Below, piece after piece: positions 7,759 through 15,701 of a DNA stretch of 32,018 nucleotides. Origin of the DNA: JANOGU01 sp964499865 (GTDB taxonomy: Bacteria; Pseudomonadota; Alphaproteobacteria; Rhodobacterales; Rhodobacteraceae); contig CAZCPY010000021.1 of assembly GCA_964499865.1 (NCBI GenBank), forward strand, positions 1 through 32,018, read 5' to 3'. Each line of letters opens with the position of its first letter. Position 1 is the stretch's first letter. Position numbers and translations under genes: made by a program. A model generated the notes under the pieces. It ran no database searches. It had not been told where the DNA came from and was given only the letters and a program-made list of their open reading frames with translations.

Positions 7759-7863
7759 GGGGGTCCCCCTCGCGCGAAGTCCCGCCTGACTTAGCAGAAG
7801 CCCGGGCAAGGGGAAGGCCGCCTGCCCCCCCCTTCGGGCGCGGCTCTCGGCGCGGCTTGCCAG

Positions 7864-7880
7864 CCCGGCCCCGGGCCGGG
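7864..7880. other. GC palindrome in the nadE/MORN divergent gap
   Basis: CCCGGCC-CCG-GGCCGGG is a perfect seven-pair hairpin in the 158-base divergent promoter region. It could be a regulatory site or a repeat remnant. No promoter box is clear. Confidence 0.3.
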
Positions 7881-7916
7881 TAGCGTGCCGCGGTTCCCCG
7901 GCGGAGGGCCTTGACC

Positions 7917-9398
7917 GTGCGCCAGACGATCCTTGCAGCGCTTCTCCTCCTCGCCGCCCCTGCGCTGGCGCAGGACGGCGCGGTGCTGACCAAGCAGTAC
8001 GAGGACGGCTCGGTCTACGAGGGCACCTTCCTCAACGGCCTGCAGCACGGCACCGGCACCTACCGGCTGCCGAACGGCTTCGAATACACCGGCGCCTGGG
8101 ACCGCGGCGCGATCACCGGCAAGGGGACGGCGCGCTATCCCAACGGGTCGGTCTACGAGGGCGATTTCGTCGAGGGCAAGCCGCAGGGCCGCGGCCGCAT
8201 CACCCATCCCGACGGGTCGTCCTACGACGGCGACTGGACCGACGGGCGGATGACCGGTCAGGGCACCGCCACCTATGCCGACGGGTCGGTCTACGAAGGC
8301 GCCTTCACCGACGGCATCCCCGACGGCCAGGGCCGCCTGACCGGCCCGCGCGGCCTGCGCTACGAGGGCATCTTCGCCCGCGGCGTGCAGCAGGGCCGGG
8401 GCCGCATCACCTATCCCGACGGCGCGGCCTACGACGGGATGCTGGTCGCAGGGCAAAGGTCGGGCAAGGGCACGCTGACCATGCCCGACGGGCTGACCTA
8501 CACCGGCGACTGGGCCGAGGGGCAGATCAACGGCAGGGGCCGCCTGGTTCAGGTCAACGGCGATGTCTACGAGGGCGACTTCGTCAACGGCCAGCGCCAG
8601 GGCAAGGGGCGGCTGGAATACGCCTCGGGCGATGTCTACGAGGGCGATTTCGCGGACGACACGCGGCACGGGCAGGGCATCTTCACCGGGCCCGACGGCT
8701 ACCGCTACGAAGGCGCCTGGGTCGAGGGGCGGATGCAGGGGCAGGGCCGCCTGACCTATCCCGACGGGTCGGTCTACGCGGGCGGCTTCGTGGCCGACCT
8801 GCCGGAAGGCCCGGGAACCATCACCTATGCCGACGGCACCGTCTTCGAAGGCACCTTTGCCGCGGGCGAACCGGGCAGCGAAGGGGTCCTGCGCTATGCC
8901 GCGGGGCAGGTCTACGAGGGCGCGCTGTCCGCCGGGCGGCCGCAGGGGCGGGGCGTGATGGCCTGGCCGGACGGCAGCCGCTATGACGGCGACTGGGTGG
9001 CCGGACAACGCCAGGGGCAGGGCACGGCGACCTATGCCGACGGGTCGGTCTATGCCGGCGGCTTCGTCGCGGGCCTGCGCGAGGGGACCGGCACGCTGAC
9101 CCAGCCCGACGGCTTCCGCTACGAAGGCGCCTGGCGCGGCGGGGTGATCGAGGGGCGCGGCATCGCGACCTATCCCAACGGCGATGTCTACGAGGGCGAA
9201 TTCGTCGCCGGCCGCCGCGAGGGGCAGGGTATCCTGCGCTATGCCACGGGGCAGCAGGCGGCGGGGGAATGGACCAAGGGGCTGCTGACCGGCCCGGCGC
9301 CCGAAACTGCCCCCGAAGCGGCACCAGACGAAGGCCCGGCACCGGACACCGCCGCCCCGACCGAAGGCGCCGCCGAGCCCCCGGCCGCGAATCCCTGA
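7917..9398 (+). CDS. Exported MORN-repeat protein (19 repeats)
   Basis: A 493-residue protein with a signal peptide (hydrophobic core at about 5-14, cleavage after ALA at 16-18) followed by 19 tandem 23-residue MORN repeats from residue 28 to about 464. The consensus is Y-x-D/N-G-x-x-Y-E-G-x-F/W followed by GxGxxT; the last repeat is degenerate. Residues 465-493 are a Pro/Ala/Glu-rich tail. GTG at 7917 is preferred over TTG at 7911 because the GGAGGG ribosome site at 7903-7908 is eight bases from the GTG but only two from the TTG. No lipobox, transmembrane segment or enzymatic domain is present. MORN repeats form extended beta sheets linked to membrane association, so a periplasmic envelope role is plausible. 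The function is unknown. Repeats differ in DNA sequence, so they are old rather than freshly expanded. Confidence 0.88.
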   Translation: MRQTILAALLLLAAPALAQDGAVLTKQYEDGSVYEGTFLNGLQHGTGTYRLPNGFEYTGAWDRGAITGKGTARYPNGSVYEGDFVEGKPQGRGRITHPDGSSYDGDWTDGRMTGQGTATYADGSVYEGAFTDGIPDGQGRLTGPRGLRYEGIFARGVQQGRGRITYPDGAAYDGMLVAGQRSGKGTLTMPDGLTYTGDWAEGQINGRGRLVQVNGDVYEGDFVNGQRQGKGRLEYASGDVYEGDFADDTRHGQGIFTGPDGYRYEGAWVEGRMQGQGRLTYPDGSVYAGGFVADLPEGPGTITYADGTVFEGTFAAGEPGSEGVLRYAAGQVYEGALSAGRPQGRGVMAWPDGSRYDGDWVAGQRQGQGTATYADGSVYAGGFVAGLREGTGTLTQPDGFRYEGAWRGGVIEGRGIATYPNGDVYEGEFVAGRREGQGILRYATGQQAAGEWTKGLLTGPAPETAPEAAPDEGPAPDTAAPTEGAAEPPAANP

Positions 9399-9574
9399 CG
9401 CGCTCGCAGGTCCGCCCGCGCCCTCTCACCTTCTCCAGGTCGATCCGCCTGTGCGGAAGGCATGGAAGACAGGGCCTCCGCGCGCTCCATCTGCACGACC
9501 GCAAGGGTGGGCGCCTGCACGTCGCGCTTCCCGCGCTTTCCGCGCCATACGGCCACCAGGGACCGCGCCCGCTC

Positions 9575-9604
9575 CATCTTCCGATCCGAAGTATCCCACG
9601 GGGG
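9575..9604. repeat. CATCTTCC-type interspersed repeat, single arm
   Basis: The arm begins CATCTTCCGATCCGAAGTAT, continues with CCC and runs into a G tract. It matches, with a few changes, both arms of the inverted repeat at 24294-24350. Only one arm is present here. Confidence 0.55.
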
Positions 9605-9605
9605 T

Positions 9606-9626
9606 GCGGGGGTGTGAAACCCCCGC
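9606..9626. terminator. Stem-loop between convergent MORN and mtkB genes
   Basis: GCGGGGGT-GTGAA-ACCCCCGC is a perfect eight-pair stem with a five-base loop between two convergent genes. No T run follows on either strand, so an intrinsic terminator is likely by position but not proven. Confidence 0.4.
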
Positions 9627-9653
9627 TCCTGCCCCCTCCGCCCGCGGAACGGC

Positions 9654-10550
9654 TCAGGCCGCCGCGCGGCGGCCCAGCACGCGGGCCACCGTCTCGCCCA
9701 TGGCAGACGGATTCGGCGCCACGGTGATCCCGGCCCTTTCCAGGATCACCACCTTTTCCTGCGCGCTTTCGCCGAAGGCCGAGATGATCGCCCCGGCATG
9801 GCCCATCTTGCGGCCCCTGGGCGCCGACAGGCCCGCGATGTAGGCCACCACCGGCTTGGACATGTGCTGGGCGACCCAGGCCGCGGCTTCCGCCTCCTGC
9901 GGGCCGCCGATCTCGCCGATCATCATCACCGCATCCGTCTCGGGGTCCGCCTGGAACAGTTCCAGGATGTCGCGGAAGGACGACCCGTTGACCGGATCGC
10001 CGCCGATGCCGACCGAGGTGGAAACCCCGATCCCCAGCGCCTTCATCTGGCTGGCCGCCTCATACCCCAGCGTGCCGGACCGCCCGACGATCCCCACACG
10101 GCCGGCCATGTAGATATGCGGCGGCATGATCCCCATGAAGCCCTTGCCGGGCGAGATGACGCCCGCGCAGTTCGGCCCGATCAGGCGCATCTTGCGGTCC
10201 TCGCGGTAGCGCCGCAGGAACCGTTTCACCCGCATCATGTCCTGCGCGGGGATGCCGTCGGTGACGCAGACGGCGGTGCGGATCCCTGCGTCCGCGGCCT
10301 CCATGATCGCGTCCGCCGCCATCGGCGGGGGCACGAAGACCAGCGACGCCTCGGCGCCTGTCGCCTCCACCGCCTGCCGCACCGTGTCGAACATCGGGCG
10401 GTCGAGGTGCGTCGTGCCGCCGCGGCCCGGGGTCACGCCGCCCACCACGTTGGTGCCGTGCCGGATCATGTCGGCGGCATGGAAGGCTCCGATGCGCCCC
10501 GACATGCCCTGGACGATGATGCGGGTGGTCTCGGTGATCAGGATGGCCAT
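9654..10550 (-). CDS. mtkB: Malate-CoA ligase (malate thiokinase) alpha subunit
   Basis: A 298-residue protein of the succinyl-CoA synthetase alpha family. It has an N-terminal CoA-binding Rossmann domain, the GPNCAGVI loop at 125-132 and the phosphorylated active-site histidine H251 in KMGHAGA. With MtkA it converts malate, CoA and ATP to malyl-CoA in the serine cycle. Sequence alone cannot cleanly separate malate- from succinate-CoA ligase; the serine-cycle neighbours mcl and sgaA on the same strand decide it. GAGGATCCC precedes the ATG. A 73-base gap holding a palindromic repeat separates it from mtkA upstream. It is probably the last gene of the operon. Confidence 0.85.
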   Translation of the reverse strand: MAILITETTRIIVQGMSGRIGAFHAADMIRHGTNVVGGVTPGRGGTTHLDRPMFDTVRQAVEATGAEASLVFVPPPMAADAIMEAADAGIRTAVCVTDGIPAQDMMRVKRFLRRYREDRKMRLIGPNCAGVISPGKGFMGIMPPHIYMAGRVGIVGRSGTLGYEAASQMKALGIGVSTSVGIGGDPVNGSSFRDILELFQADPETDAVMMIGEIGGPQEAEAAAWVAQHMSKPVVAYIAGLSAPRGRKMGHAGAIISAFGESAQEKVVILERAGITVAPNPSAMGETVARVLGRRAAA

Positions 10551-10580
10551 GGGATCCTCGCGGGACGGCTGGAATTTCGT

Positions 10581-10621
10581 GCCTCCCGCCCCCCTCGTGG
10601 GGGAGGGAGGGGGAGGGGGGG
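10581..10621. repeat. GC-rich palindromic repeat, copy 2 (half element)
   Basis: A left-arm copy of the bipartite repeat: GCCTCCCG is followed by a C run, CTCGT, and GGGGGAGG-type G runs. It fills most of the mtkA-mtkB gap. The right half is absent. Confidence 0.65.
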
Positions 10622-10623
10622 CC

Positions 10624-11796
10624 TCAGGCCGCCTTGCGCGGGCGGGCGGCGACGGCGGCGGCGGCGGCCTCGGCCAGCGTGTCGGCGGAAATCAGCGGCA
10701 GGCCGGACCGGTCGATGATCGCGCGTCCCTCCTCCACGTTCGTGCCCGCCAGCCGCACCACCACCGGCAGGGTCAGGCCAAGCTGGCGGTAGGCGGTGAC
10801 CACGCCCTCGGCCACCCAGTCGCAGCGGTTGATGCCGGCGAAGATGTTGACCAGGATCACCGACACGTTGCCGTCGGCCAGCACCGTCTGGAAGGCGCGG
10901 ACCACACGTTCGGGGCTGGCGCCGCCGCCGATGTCGAGGAAGTTGGCGGGTTCCCCCCCGGCCAGTTTGATCATGTCCATCGTGGCCATGGCCAGGCCCG
11001 CGCCGTTGATCAGGCAGCCGATGTCGCCGGTCAGGCCGACATAGGACAGGCCATGGTCCCCGGCGGTCGATTCGCGCGGGTCTTCCTGGCTGCGGTCGCG
11101 CAGCGCGGCGACCTCGGGGCGGCGGAACAGCGCGTTGGTGTCGAAGGACATCTTGGCGTCGCAGGCAACAAGGTCGCCCGCCCCGGTGATGGCCAGCGGG
11201 TTGATCTCGACCATCATCGCGTCCATGTCGCGGTAGGCGCGGTAGCAGGCGCGCAGCACGCCGACCATCTGCGCGACCTGTTTCGCGTTCAGTCCCAGCG
11301 CGAAGGCGAGGTCGCGCGCCTGGAATTCGGCCAGGCCCACGGCGGGGTCGACGACCATGCGGCGCAGGCTGTCGGGGTCGGTTTCCGCCAGATCCTCGAT
11401 CTCCATGCCCCCGTGCGCCGAGGCCACGATCATGATCCGCTCGGACGACCGGTCGAGCACGAAGCCCAGGTACATCTCGCGCGCGATGTCGGTCGCCTGT
11501 TCCACCCAGACGCGGTAGACCGGCTTGCCCTCTGGGCCCGTCTGTTTCGTCACGAGGTTGCGGCCGAACTGCGTGGCGGCGTAGGTGCGCACCTCGGCGG
11601 GCGTCCTGCACAGCCTGACGCCCCCCGCCGCCCCCCGGCCGCCGGCATGGATCTGCACCTTGACGATGTAGGGGCCCTCGCCGATCTCGCGCGCGCGGAA
11701 CTCGGCCTGTTCGGGCGACCAGGCCAGCCCGCCCCTGGGCACCGGCACGCCGAAGCGGGCGAGGATGTCCTTGGCCTGATACTCGTGGATGTCCAT
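10624..11796 (-). CDS. mtkA: Malate-CoA ligase (malate thiokinase) beta subunit
   Basis: A 390-residue protein of the succinyl-CoA synthetase beta family, opening with the typical MDIHEYQAKDILARFGVPVP. Residues up to about 235 form the ATP-grasp domain (KVQIHAGGRG at about 47-56). The rest is the CoA-ligase domain, with the LVNIFAGINRCDWVAEGV segment conserved in the family. The ATG at 11796 follows GAGGGAGGA; the frame stays open upstream into repeat sequence that is not part of the gene. It pairs with mtkB to activate malate for cleavage by the Mcl encoded upstream. A 147-base gap containing a full palindromic repeat separates it from mcl. SucC is the alternative label, less likely given the neighbours. 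Confidence 0.85.
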   Translation of the reverse strand: MDIHEYQAKDILARFGVPVPRGGLAWSPEQAEFRAREIGEGPYIVKVQIHAGGRGAAGGVRLCRTPAEVRTYAATQFGRNLVTKQTGPEGKPVYRVWVEQATDIAREMYLGFVLDRSSERIMIVASAHGGMEIEDLAETDPDSLRRMVVDPAVGLAEFQARDLAFALGLNAKQVAQMVGVLRACYRAYRDMDAMMVEINPLAITGAGDLVACDAKMSFDTNALFRRPEVAALRDRSQEDPRESTAGDHGLSYVGLTGDIGCLINGAGLAMATMDMIKLAGGEPANFLDIGGGASPERVVRAFQTVLADGNVSVILVNIFAGINRCDWVAEGVVTAYRQLGLTLPVVVRLAGTNVEEGRAIIDRSGLPLISADTLAEAAAAAVAARPRKAA

Positions 11797-11832
11797 TGCG
11801 TCCTCCCTCTGTCCCGCCGCCCTGTCGCGGGG

Positions 11833-11935
11833 CGCCTCCCCTCCCCCTCGTGGGGAGGGGCCGGGGGTGGGGGGCTCCGGACCCCGCCGCAGCGCCCCCC
11901 CACCCCATCCCTCCCCCACAAGGGGGGAGGGTGCC
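11833..11935. repeat. Bipartite GC-rich palindromic repeat, copy 3 (full)
   Basis: It has the same architecture as the copy at 5966-6066: a left hairpin around CTCGTGGGGAGGGG, a central spacer, and a right hairpin around CTCCCCCACAAGGGGGGAG. The arms are mutually complementary. It lies inside the serine-cycle operon between mcl and mtkA. Confidence 0.7.
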
Positions 11936-11943
11936 GCCCTGCC

Positions 11944-12885
11944 TCAGCCCCTGGCCGCGATGGCGTCCGCCAGCACCAGCACGTTGTTGGCCATCCGTTC
12001 GGAGGCCGCGTCGATCATCCTGCCGTCCAGCGCCGCGGCCCCGCGGCCCTCGGCCTCGGCCCTGCGCAGTTCCTCGATGATCCGCCGGGCGCGGGTCACT
12101 TCCGCCTCGGGCGGCGAGAAGACCTCGTTGGCCAGCGCCACCTGCGTCGGGTGGATCGCCCATTTCCCCTCGCATCCCAGCGCCGCCGCCCGCCGCGCGC
12201 CGTCCCGGTAGCCCGCGGGGTCCGAGAAGTCGCCGAAGGGCCCGTCGATCGCGCGCAAGCCGTAGGCGCGGCAGGCGATGACCATGCGGCTGATCGCGGC
12301 ATGCCACTGGTCGCCCGGGTAGTCGGGGTTCAGCCCGCCGATGCTGACGGTGCGCGCCCGCATGCTGGCGGCATAGTCCGCGACGCCGAAGTGCAGCGCC
12401 TCCAGCCTGCCGCCGAACTGCGCGATGGCCTCGACATTCGCCATGCCAAGCGCGGTCTCGATCAGCGCCTCGAGCCCGACGCGGGTGGTGTGGCCCCTCG
12501 CCTGCTCGATCTGGTTGACCATCGCCTCGACCATGTAGAGGTCGGCCGGCACCCCCACCTTGGGCACCAGGATGGTGTGCAGCCGGTCGCCCGCCTGCTC
12601 CATCACGTCCACCACGTCGCGGTACATGTAGTGCGTATCAAGCCCGTTGATCCGCACCGACACGGTCTTGCCCTTGGCCGCCCAGTCGATGCCGTTCAGC
12701 GCGGCGATGACGTTCTTGCGCGCCTGCTCCTTTTCCGGGGGCGCCACGGCGTCCTCAAGGTCGAGGAAGACGTAATCCGCAGGCCCGTCGGCCGCCTTGG
12801 CGATCATGCCCGGATTCGACCCCGGCACCGCCAGTTCCGACCGCTGCAGCCGCGGTCTGCGCAGGGGGAAGAGGGTATGGCTCAT
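11944..12885 (-). CDS. mcl: Malyl-CoA lyase (serine-cycle type)
   Basis: A 313-residue HpcH/HpaI/citrate-lyase-beta-family enzyme splitting malyl-CoA to glyoxylate and acetyl-CoA. It carries RSELAVPGSNP near residue 15, FLDLEDAVAP at 40-49, R78 in VRINGLDTHYMYRD, E143 in LIETALGMANVEAI and D170 in FGVADYAA. These residues correspond to the magnesium/CoA-ester site. The wording resembles the MclA of methylotrophs more than Mcl1 of the ethylmalonyl-CoA pathway, as far as can be judged by memory. The ATG lies one base after the sgaA stop, so the two genes are coupled. Role: the cleavage step of the serine cycle. A second mcl for beta-methylmalyl-CoA could exist elsewhere in the genome. Confidence 0.88.
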   Translation of the reverse strand: MSHTLFPLRRPRLQRSELAVPGSNPGMIAKAADGPADYVFLDLEDAVAPPEKEQARKNVIAALNGIDWAAKGKTVSVRINGLDTHYMYRDVVDVMEQAGDRLHTILVPKVGVPADLYMVEAMVNQIEQARGHTTRVGLEALIETALGMANVEAIAQFGGRLEALHFGVADYAASMRARTVSIGGLNPDYPGDQWHAAISRMVIACRAYGLRAIDGPFGDFSDPAGYRDGARRAAALGCEGKWAIHPTQVALANEVFSPPEAEVTRARRIIEELRRAEAEGRGAAALDGRMIDAASERMANNVLVLADAIAARG

Positions 12886-12886
12886 C

Positions 12887-14080
12887 TCATTCCGCCGCGA
12901 TCTGAAGGGCGGCGCGCGGCGCGGCGGCGAACCAGGACTGCGCGGCCCCCACGCCCGACCCGAAGGCGATGCGCGCCCCGGCCTCGGCCAGCGCCAGTTC
13001 GGCGATGGACAGCGCGGCCAGGATCATCCCCTCGTTGCAGTCGCCCAGATGGCCGATGCGGAACACCTTGCCCGACAGCCGCGCCAGCCCCGCCCCGAAG
13101 GCGCAGTTGTATTTCCCGTGGGCGATGCCGATCACCTCGCGGGCGTCCACGTCGGGGTGCACGCGGATCGCGGTCACCGTGTCGGAGTGCAGCGAGGGGT
13201 GTTCGGCCACCACCTCCATCCCCCAGGCCGCCACGGCGCGGCGCACGCCTTCGGCCAGGCGGTGATGGCGGGCGAAGACGGTGTCCAGCCCTTCGGCCAG
13301 GATCAGGTCCAGCGCGGCGCGCAGGCCGTGCAGCAGGGGCGCGGGCGGGGTGTAGGGGAAATAGCCGGTGGTGTTGGTCTGCACCATGTCGGCGAATTCG
13401 AAGTAGGCGCGGCGCATCGTGGCGGTCTTCGACGCCGCCAGCGCCTTGTCGGAAACGCCCAGCACCGACAGGCCCGCGGGGCACATCAGCCCCTTCTGGC
13501 TGCCGGTCACGGCCAGGTCCACGCCCCAGCCGTCCATCTCGAAGCGGATCGACCCGATCGAGGACACGCCATCCACGAACAGCAGTGCCTCGTGATAGGC
13601 CTCGTCCAGCACGCGGCGCACGCCTGCCACGTCCGAGGTGACCCCCGTCGCCGTCTCGTTCTGCGTGACGAACACCGCCTTGATGCGGCCGTCGCGGTCC
13701 GCCGCCAGCCTGCGGCCGAACTCGGCCACCGGGCAGCCCGCGCCCCAGGCGACATCGACCACCTCGACCTGCAGCCCAAGCCGTTCGGCCATCTGCACCC
13801 AGAGGGTGGAGAACTGCCCGTGCCGCGCCATCAGCACGCGGTCGCCGGGGTTCAGCGTGTTGGTGATCGCGGCCTCCCAGGCCCCGGTGCCGGAGCCGGG
13901 GAACAGCAAGACATGGCCCGCGGTCCTCAGCACCGCCTTGAGATCGCGCACCAGGCCCAGGGTCAGCGCGCCGAAGTCGGGCGCCCGGTGGTCCTGCATG
14001 GCGACATTCATCGCGCGCCGCACGGCCTCGGGCACATTGGTGGGGCCCGGGATGCAGAGATGATGGATGCCGGTCTTCAT
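12887..14080 (-). CDS. sgaA: Serine-glyoxylate aminotransferase
   Basis: A 397-residue class V PLP-dependent aminotransferase. It begins HHLCIPGPTNVPEAVRRAM, has the cofactor-loop PGSGTGAWE at 61-69, D170 in FVDGVSSIGS and the Schiff-base lysine K196 in TGSQKGLM. It converts serine and glyoxylate to hydroxypyruvate and glycine. The ATG at 14080 follows a GGAGG site; the open frame runs 20 codons further but without homology. It is the first gene of the sgaA-mcl-mtkA-mtkB operon and faces the divergent XRE regulator across 149 bases. The serine-cycle partners hprA, glyA, ppc, mtdA and fch are not in the window. Alanine-glyoxylate activity is possible too. Confidence 0.9.
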   Translation of the reverse strand: MKTGIHHLCIPGPTNVPEAVRRAMNVAMQDHRAPDFGALTLGLVRDLKAVLRTAGHVLLFPGSGTGAWEAAITNTLNPGDRVLMARHGQFSTLWVQMAERLGLQVEVVDVAWGAGCPVAEFGRRLAADRDGRIKAVFVTQNETATGVTSDVAGVRRVLDEAYHEALLFVDGVSSIGSIRFEMDGWGVDLAVTGSQKGLMCPAGLSVLGVSDKALAASKTATMRRAYFEFADMVQTNTTGYFPYTPPAPLLHGLRAALDLILAEGLDTVFARHHRLAEGVRRAVAAWGMEVVAEHPSLHSDTVTAIRVHPDVDAREVIGIAHGKYNCAFGAGLARLSGKVFRIGHLGDCNEGMILAALSIAELALAEAGARIAFGSGVGAAQSWFAAAPRAALQIAAE

Positions 14081-14166
14081 GTGCGCCTCCGTGATGCGGT
14101 CCGCGGGTCCATGACAGGTTGCCGCAGCCGCACCAACCAAAGCCGGGTGCCGCTGTGAATGCGAAA

Positions 14167-14200
14167 CTTTACAGAATGCAGGAATAGTAACAATGTAAAC
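14167..14200. promoter_or_regulatory. AT-rich inverted repeat in the sgaA/regulator divergent region
   Basis: CTTTACA (14167-14173) and TGTAAAC (14194-14200) form near-mirror arms with a 20-base spacer in the only AT-rich patch of the region, suitable for overlapping divergent promoters. Regulation by the adjacent XRE protein is inferred. Confidence 0.4.
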
Positions 14201-14229
14201 ACGACAAACCCGGGAATGTGTGCAGCCGC

Positions 14230-15615
14230 ATGCGGAAGACCTTCATCGGCCCCCACCTGCGCCGTCTGCGGCAGGACCGGGGCGAGACGCAGGGGCAGAT
14301 GGCGAAGGCGCTGGGGATCAGCGCATCCTACGTCAACCTGCTGGAAAACAACGAAAGGTCGGTGTCGGTTTCGGTCCTTCTGCGGGTGCTGGATGCCTAT
14401 GGCGTGGACTGGCGCGCGATTGCCGAAGATGGCAGCGCCGCGCAGCTGGCCGACCTGCGCACGGCCTTGGCCGATCCCGCCTGCGGGCCCGTGCGCCCCG
14501 ATCTGGTCCAGATGCGCGCCGCACTGGTCCACGCCCCCGATCTGGTGCGCGCCTTCCTCAGCCTGTCGCGGGCGCAGCAGGCAGCCTCGGAACAGCTTCT
14601 GGCCCTGTCCGACGGCGCCACCGCCACCGCCTCGCCCGAGGCGGCGGTGCATGCCGTCTTCCGCCACCACCGCAACCACTTCCGCGACCTGGAGGAGGCG
14701 GCAGAACGGTTCTGGGACCGCAGGCCCGACCGCGACGACCTCTACCCCGCGCTGAAGTCCCGCCTGCGCGACAGGCTGGGTGTCACGACGCGGCTGGTCG
14801 CGGTCGAGGACCTGCCGGGCAGCCTGCGCCGCTATGACGAGGCGCGGCGCGAGATCCTCTTGTCCGAGGCGCTGGACCATCCCAACCGCACCTTCCAGCT
14901 CGTGCACATGGCGGGGCTGCTGGAACAGCGGGCGGTGCTGGATGCGCTGGCGGCGCGGGCGGGGCTGGCGGACGCGCGGGCGCAGGTGCGGCTGACGGTG
15001 GAACTGGCGAACTACTTCGCCGCCGCGGTGCTGATGCCCTATGCGCCTTTCCTGGCCGCGGCCGAGGCCACGAAATACGACCTCGACCTGATCGCCACCC
15101 GTTTCGGCGTCAGCTACGAACAGGCCTGCCACCGCGCCACCACGCTGCAGCGCGACGGCGCGCAGGGGGTGCCGTTCTTCTTCCTGCGCATCGACAAGGG
15201 CGGCAACGTGTCGAAACGGTTCAACGCCACCGACTTTCCGCTTGCCGAATACGGCGGCGCCTGCCCGCGGCTGGACGTGCATACCTCGTTCCGCACGCCG
15301 GGCCGGATCGTCACGCAGCTGGTGGACATGCCCGACGGGTCGCGCTTCTTCACCTTTTCCCGCACCGTGGACCGCCCGACCTGGGCGCGGCACCGGCAGG
15401 ACAACCGGCTGGCGGTCGCCATGGGCTGTGCCGTCGAGCACGCCCGCGCCGTGGGCTATGCCGAGGGGCTGACGCCCGCCACCCATGCCACGCCGATCGG
15501 CATCAACTGCCGCATCTGCCCGCGCGACGACTGCGACCAGCGGGCGCATCCCTCGCTGGTGTCCACCCGGCCCGTGGACCGCAACCGCCGCGGCGCCACC
15601 CGCTACGATGCCTGA
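14230..15615 (+). CDS. XRE/ScfR-type transcriptional regulator (RamB/PccR family)
   Basis: A 461-residue regulator. Residues 1-60 form an XRE helix-turn-helix (LRRLRQDRGETQGQMAKALG, then SASYVNLLENNERSVS). The middle has an IrrE-like/DUF955 region (about 165-260). The C-terminal third is the short-chain-fatty-acyl regulator domain ending in GINCRICPRDDCDQRAHP, a Cys cluster at about 438-445. Known relatives RamB, PccR and MccR control acetate, propionate and glyoxylate-related genes and respond to acyl-CoA. Divergent placement next to sgaA-mcl-mtkAB suggests it controls serine-cycle assimilation. ATG 14230 matches the usual MRKTFIGP start; ATG 14218 would add four residues. Neither has a clear ribosome site. 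Confidence 0.85.
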   Translation: MRKTFIGPHLRRLRQDRGETQGQMAKALGISASYVNLLENNERSVSVSVLLRVLDAYGVDWRAIAEDGSAAQLADLRTALADPACGPVRPDLVQMRAALVHAPDLVRAFLSLSRAQQAASEQLLALSDGATATASPEAAVHAVFRHHRNHFRDLEEAAERFWDRRPDRDDLYPALKSRLRDRLGVTTRLVAVEDLPGSLRRYDEARREILLSEALDHPNRTFQLVHMAGLLEQRAVLDALAARAGLADARAQVRLTVELANYFAAAVLMPYAPFLAAAEATKYDLDLIATRFGVSYEQACHRATTLQRDGAQGVPFFFLRIDKGGNVSKRFNATDFPLAEYGGACPRLDVHTSFRTPGRIVTQLVDMPDGSRFFTFSRTVDRPTWARHRQDNRLAVAMGCAVEHARAVGYAEGLTPATHATPIGINCRICPRDDCDQRAHPSLVSTRPVDRNRRGATRYDA

Positions 15616-15701
15616 CCCGCCCGAGAGCGGCATCTTTCCTTCCGCCCCGCCCCCGTGTATCCGCCGCGCTCGCACGGCACAGCGGGCAAGGACGGACGGG
15701 C

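Larger units (their letters stand above)
9399..9653. other. Convergent intergenic gap without a gene
   Basis: This 255-base stretch between the convergent MORN-repeat gene and mtkB shows no supported gene on either strand. It holds one arm of the CATCTTCC repeat (9575-9604) and a GC hairpin (9606-9626). Confidence 0.6.

Noticed and set aside
7998..9310. Regular DNA periodicity resembling a CRISPR or satellite array
   Set aside because: The 69-base period is the codon imprint of 23-residue MORN repeats; units differ in sequence and lie in an open frame.
9654..11796. Succinyl-CoA synthetase sucCD
   Set aside because: The same family, but located with mcl and sgaA and not with mdh or sucAB, so malate-CoA ligase fits better.
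10237..13641. Long plus-strand open frame opposite mtkB, mtkA, mcl and sgaA
   Set aside because: Low-complexity shadow; the minus-strand genes have conserved active sites and ribosome sites.
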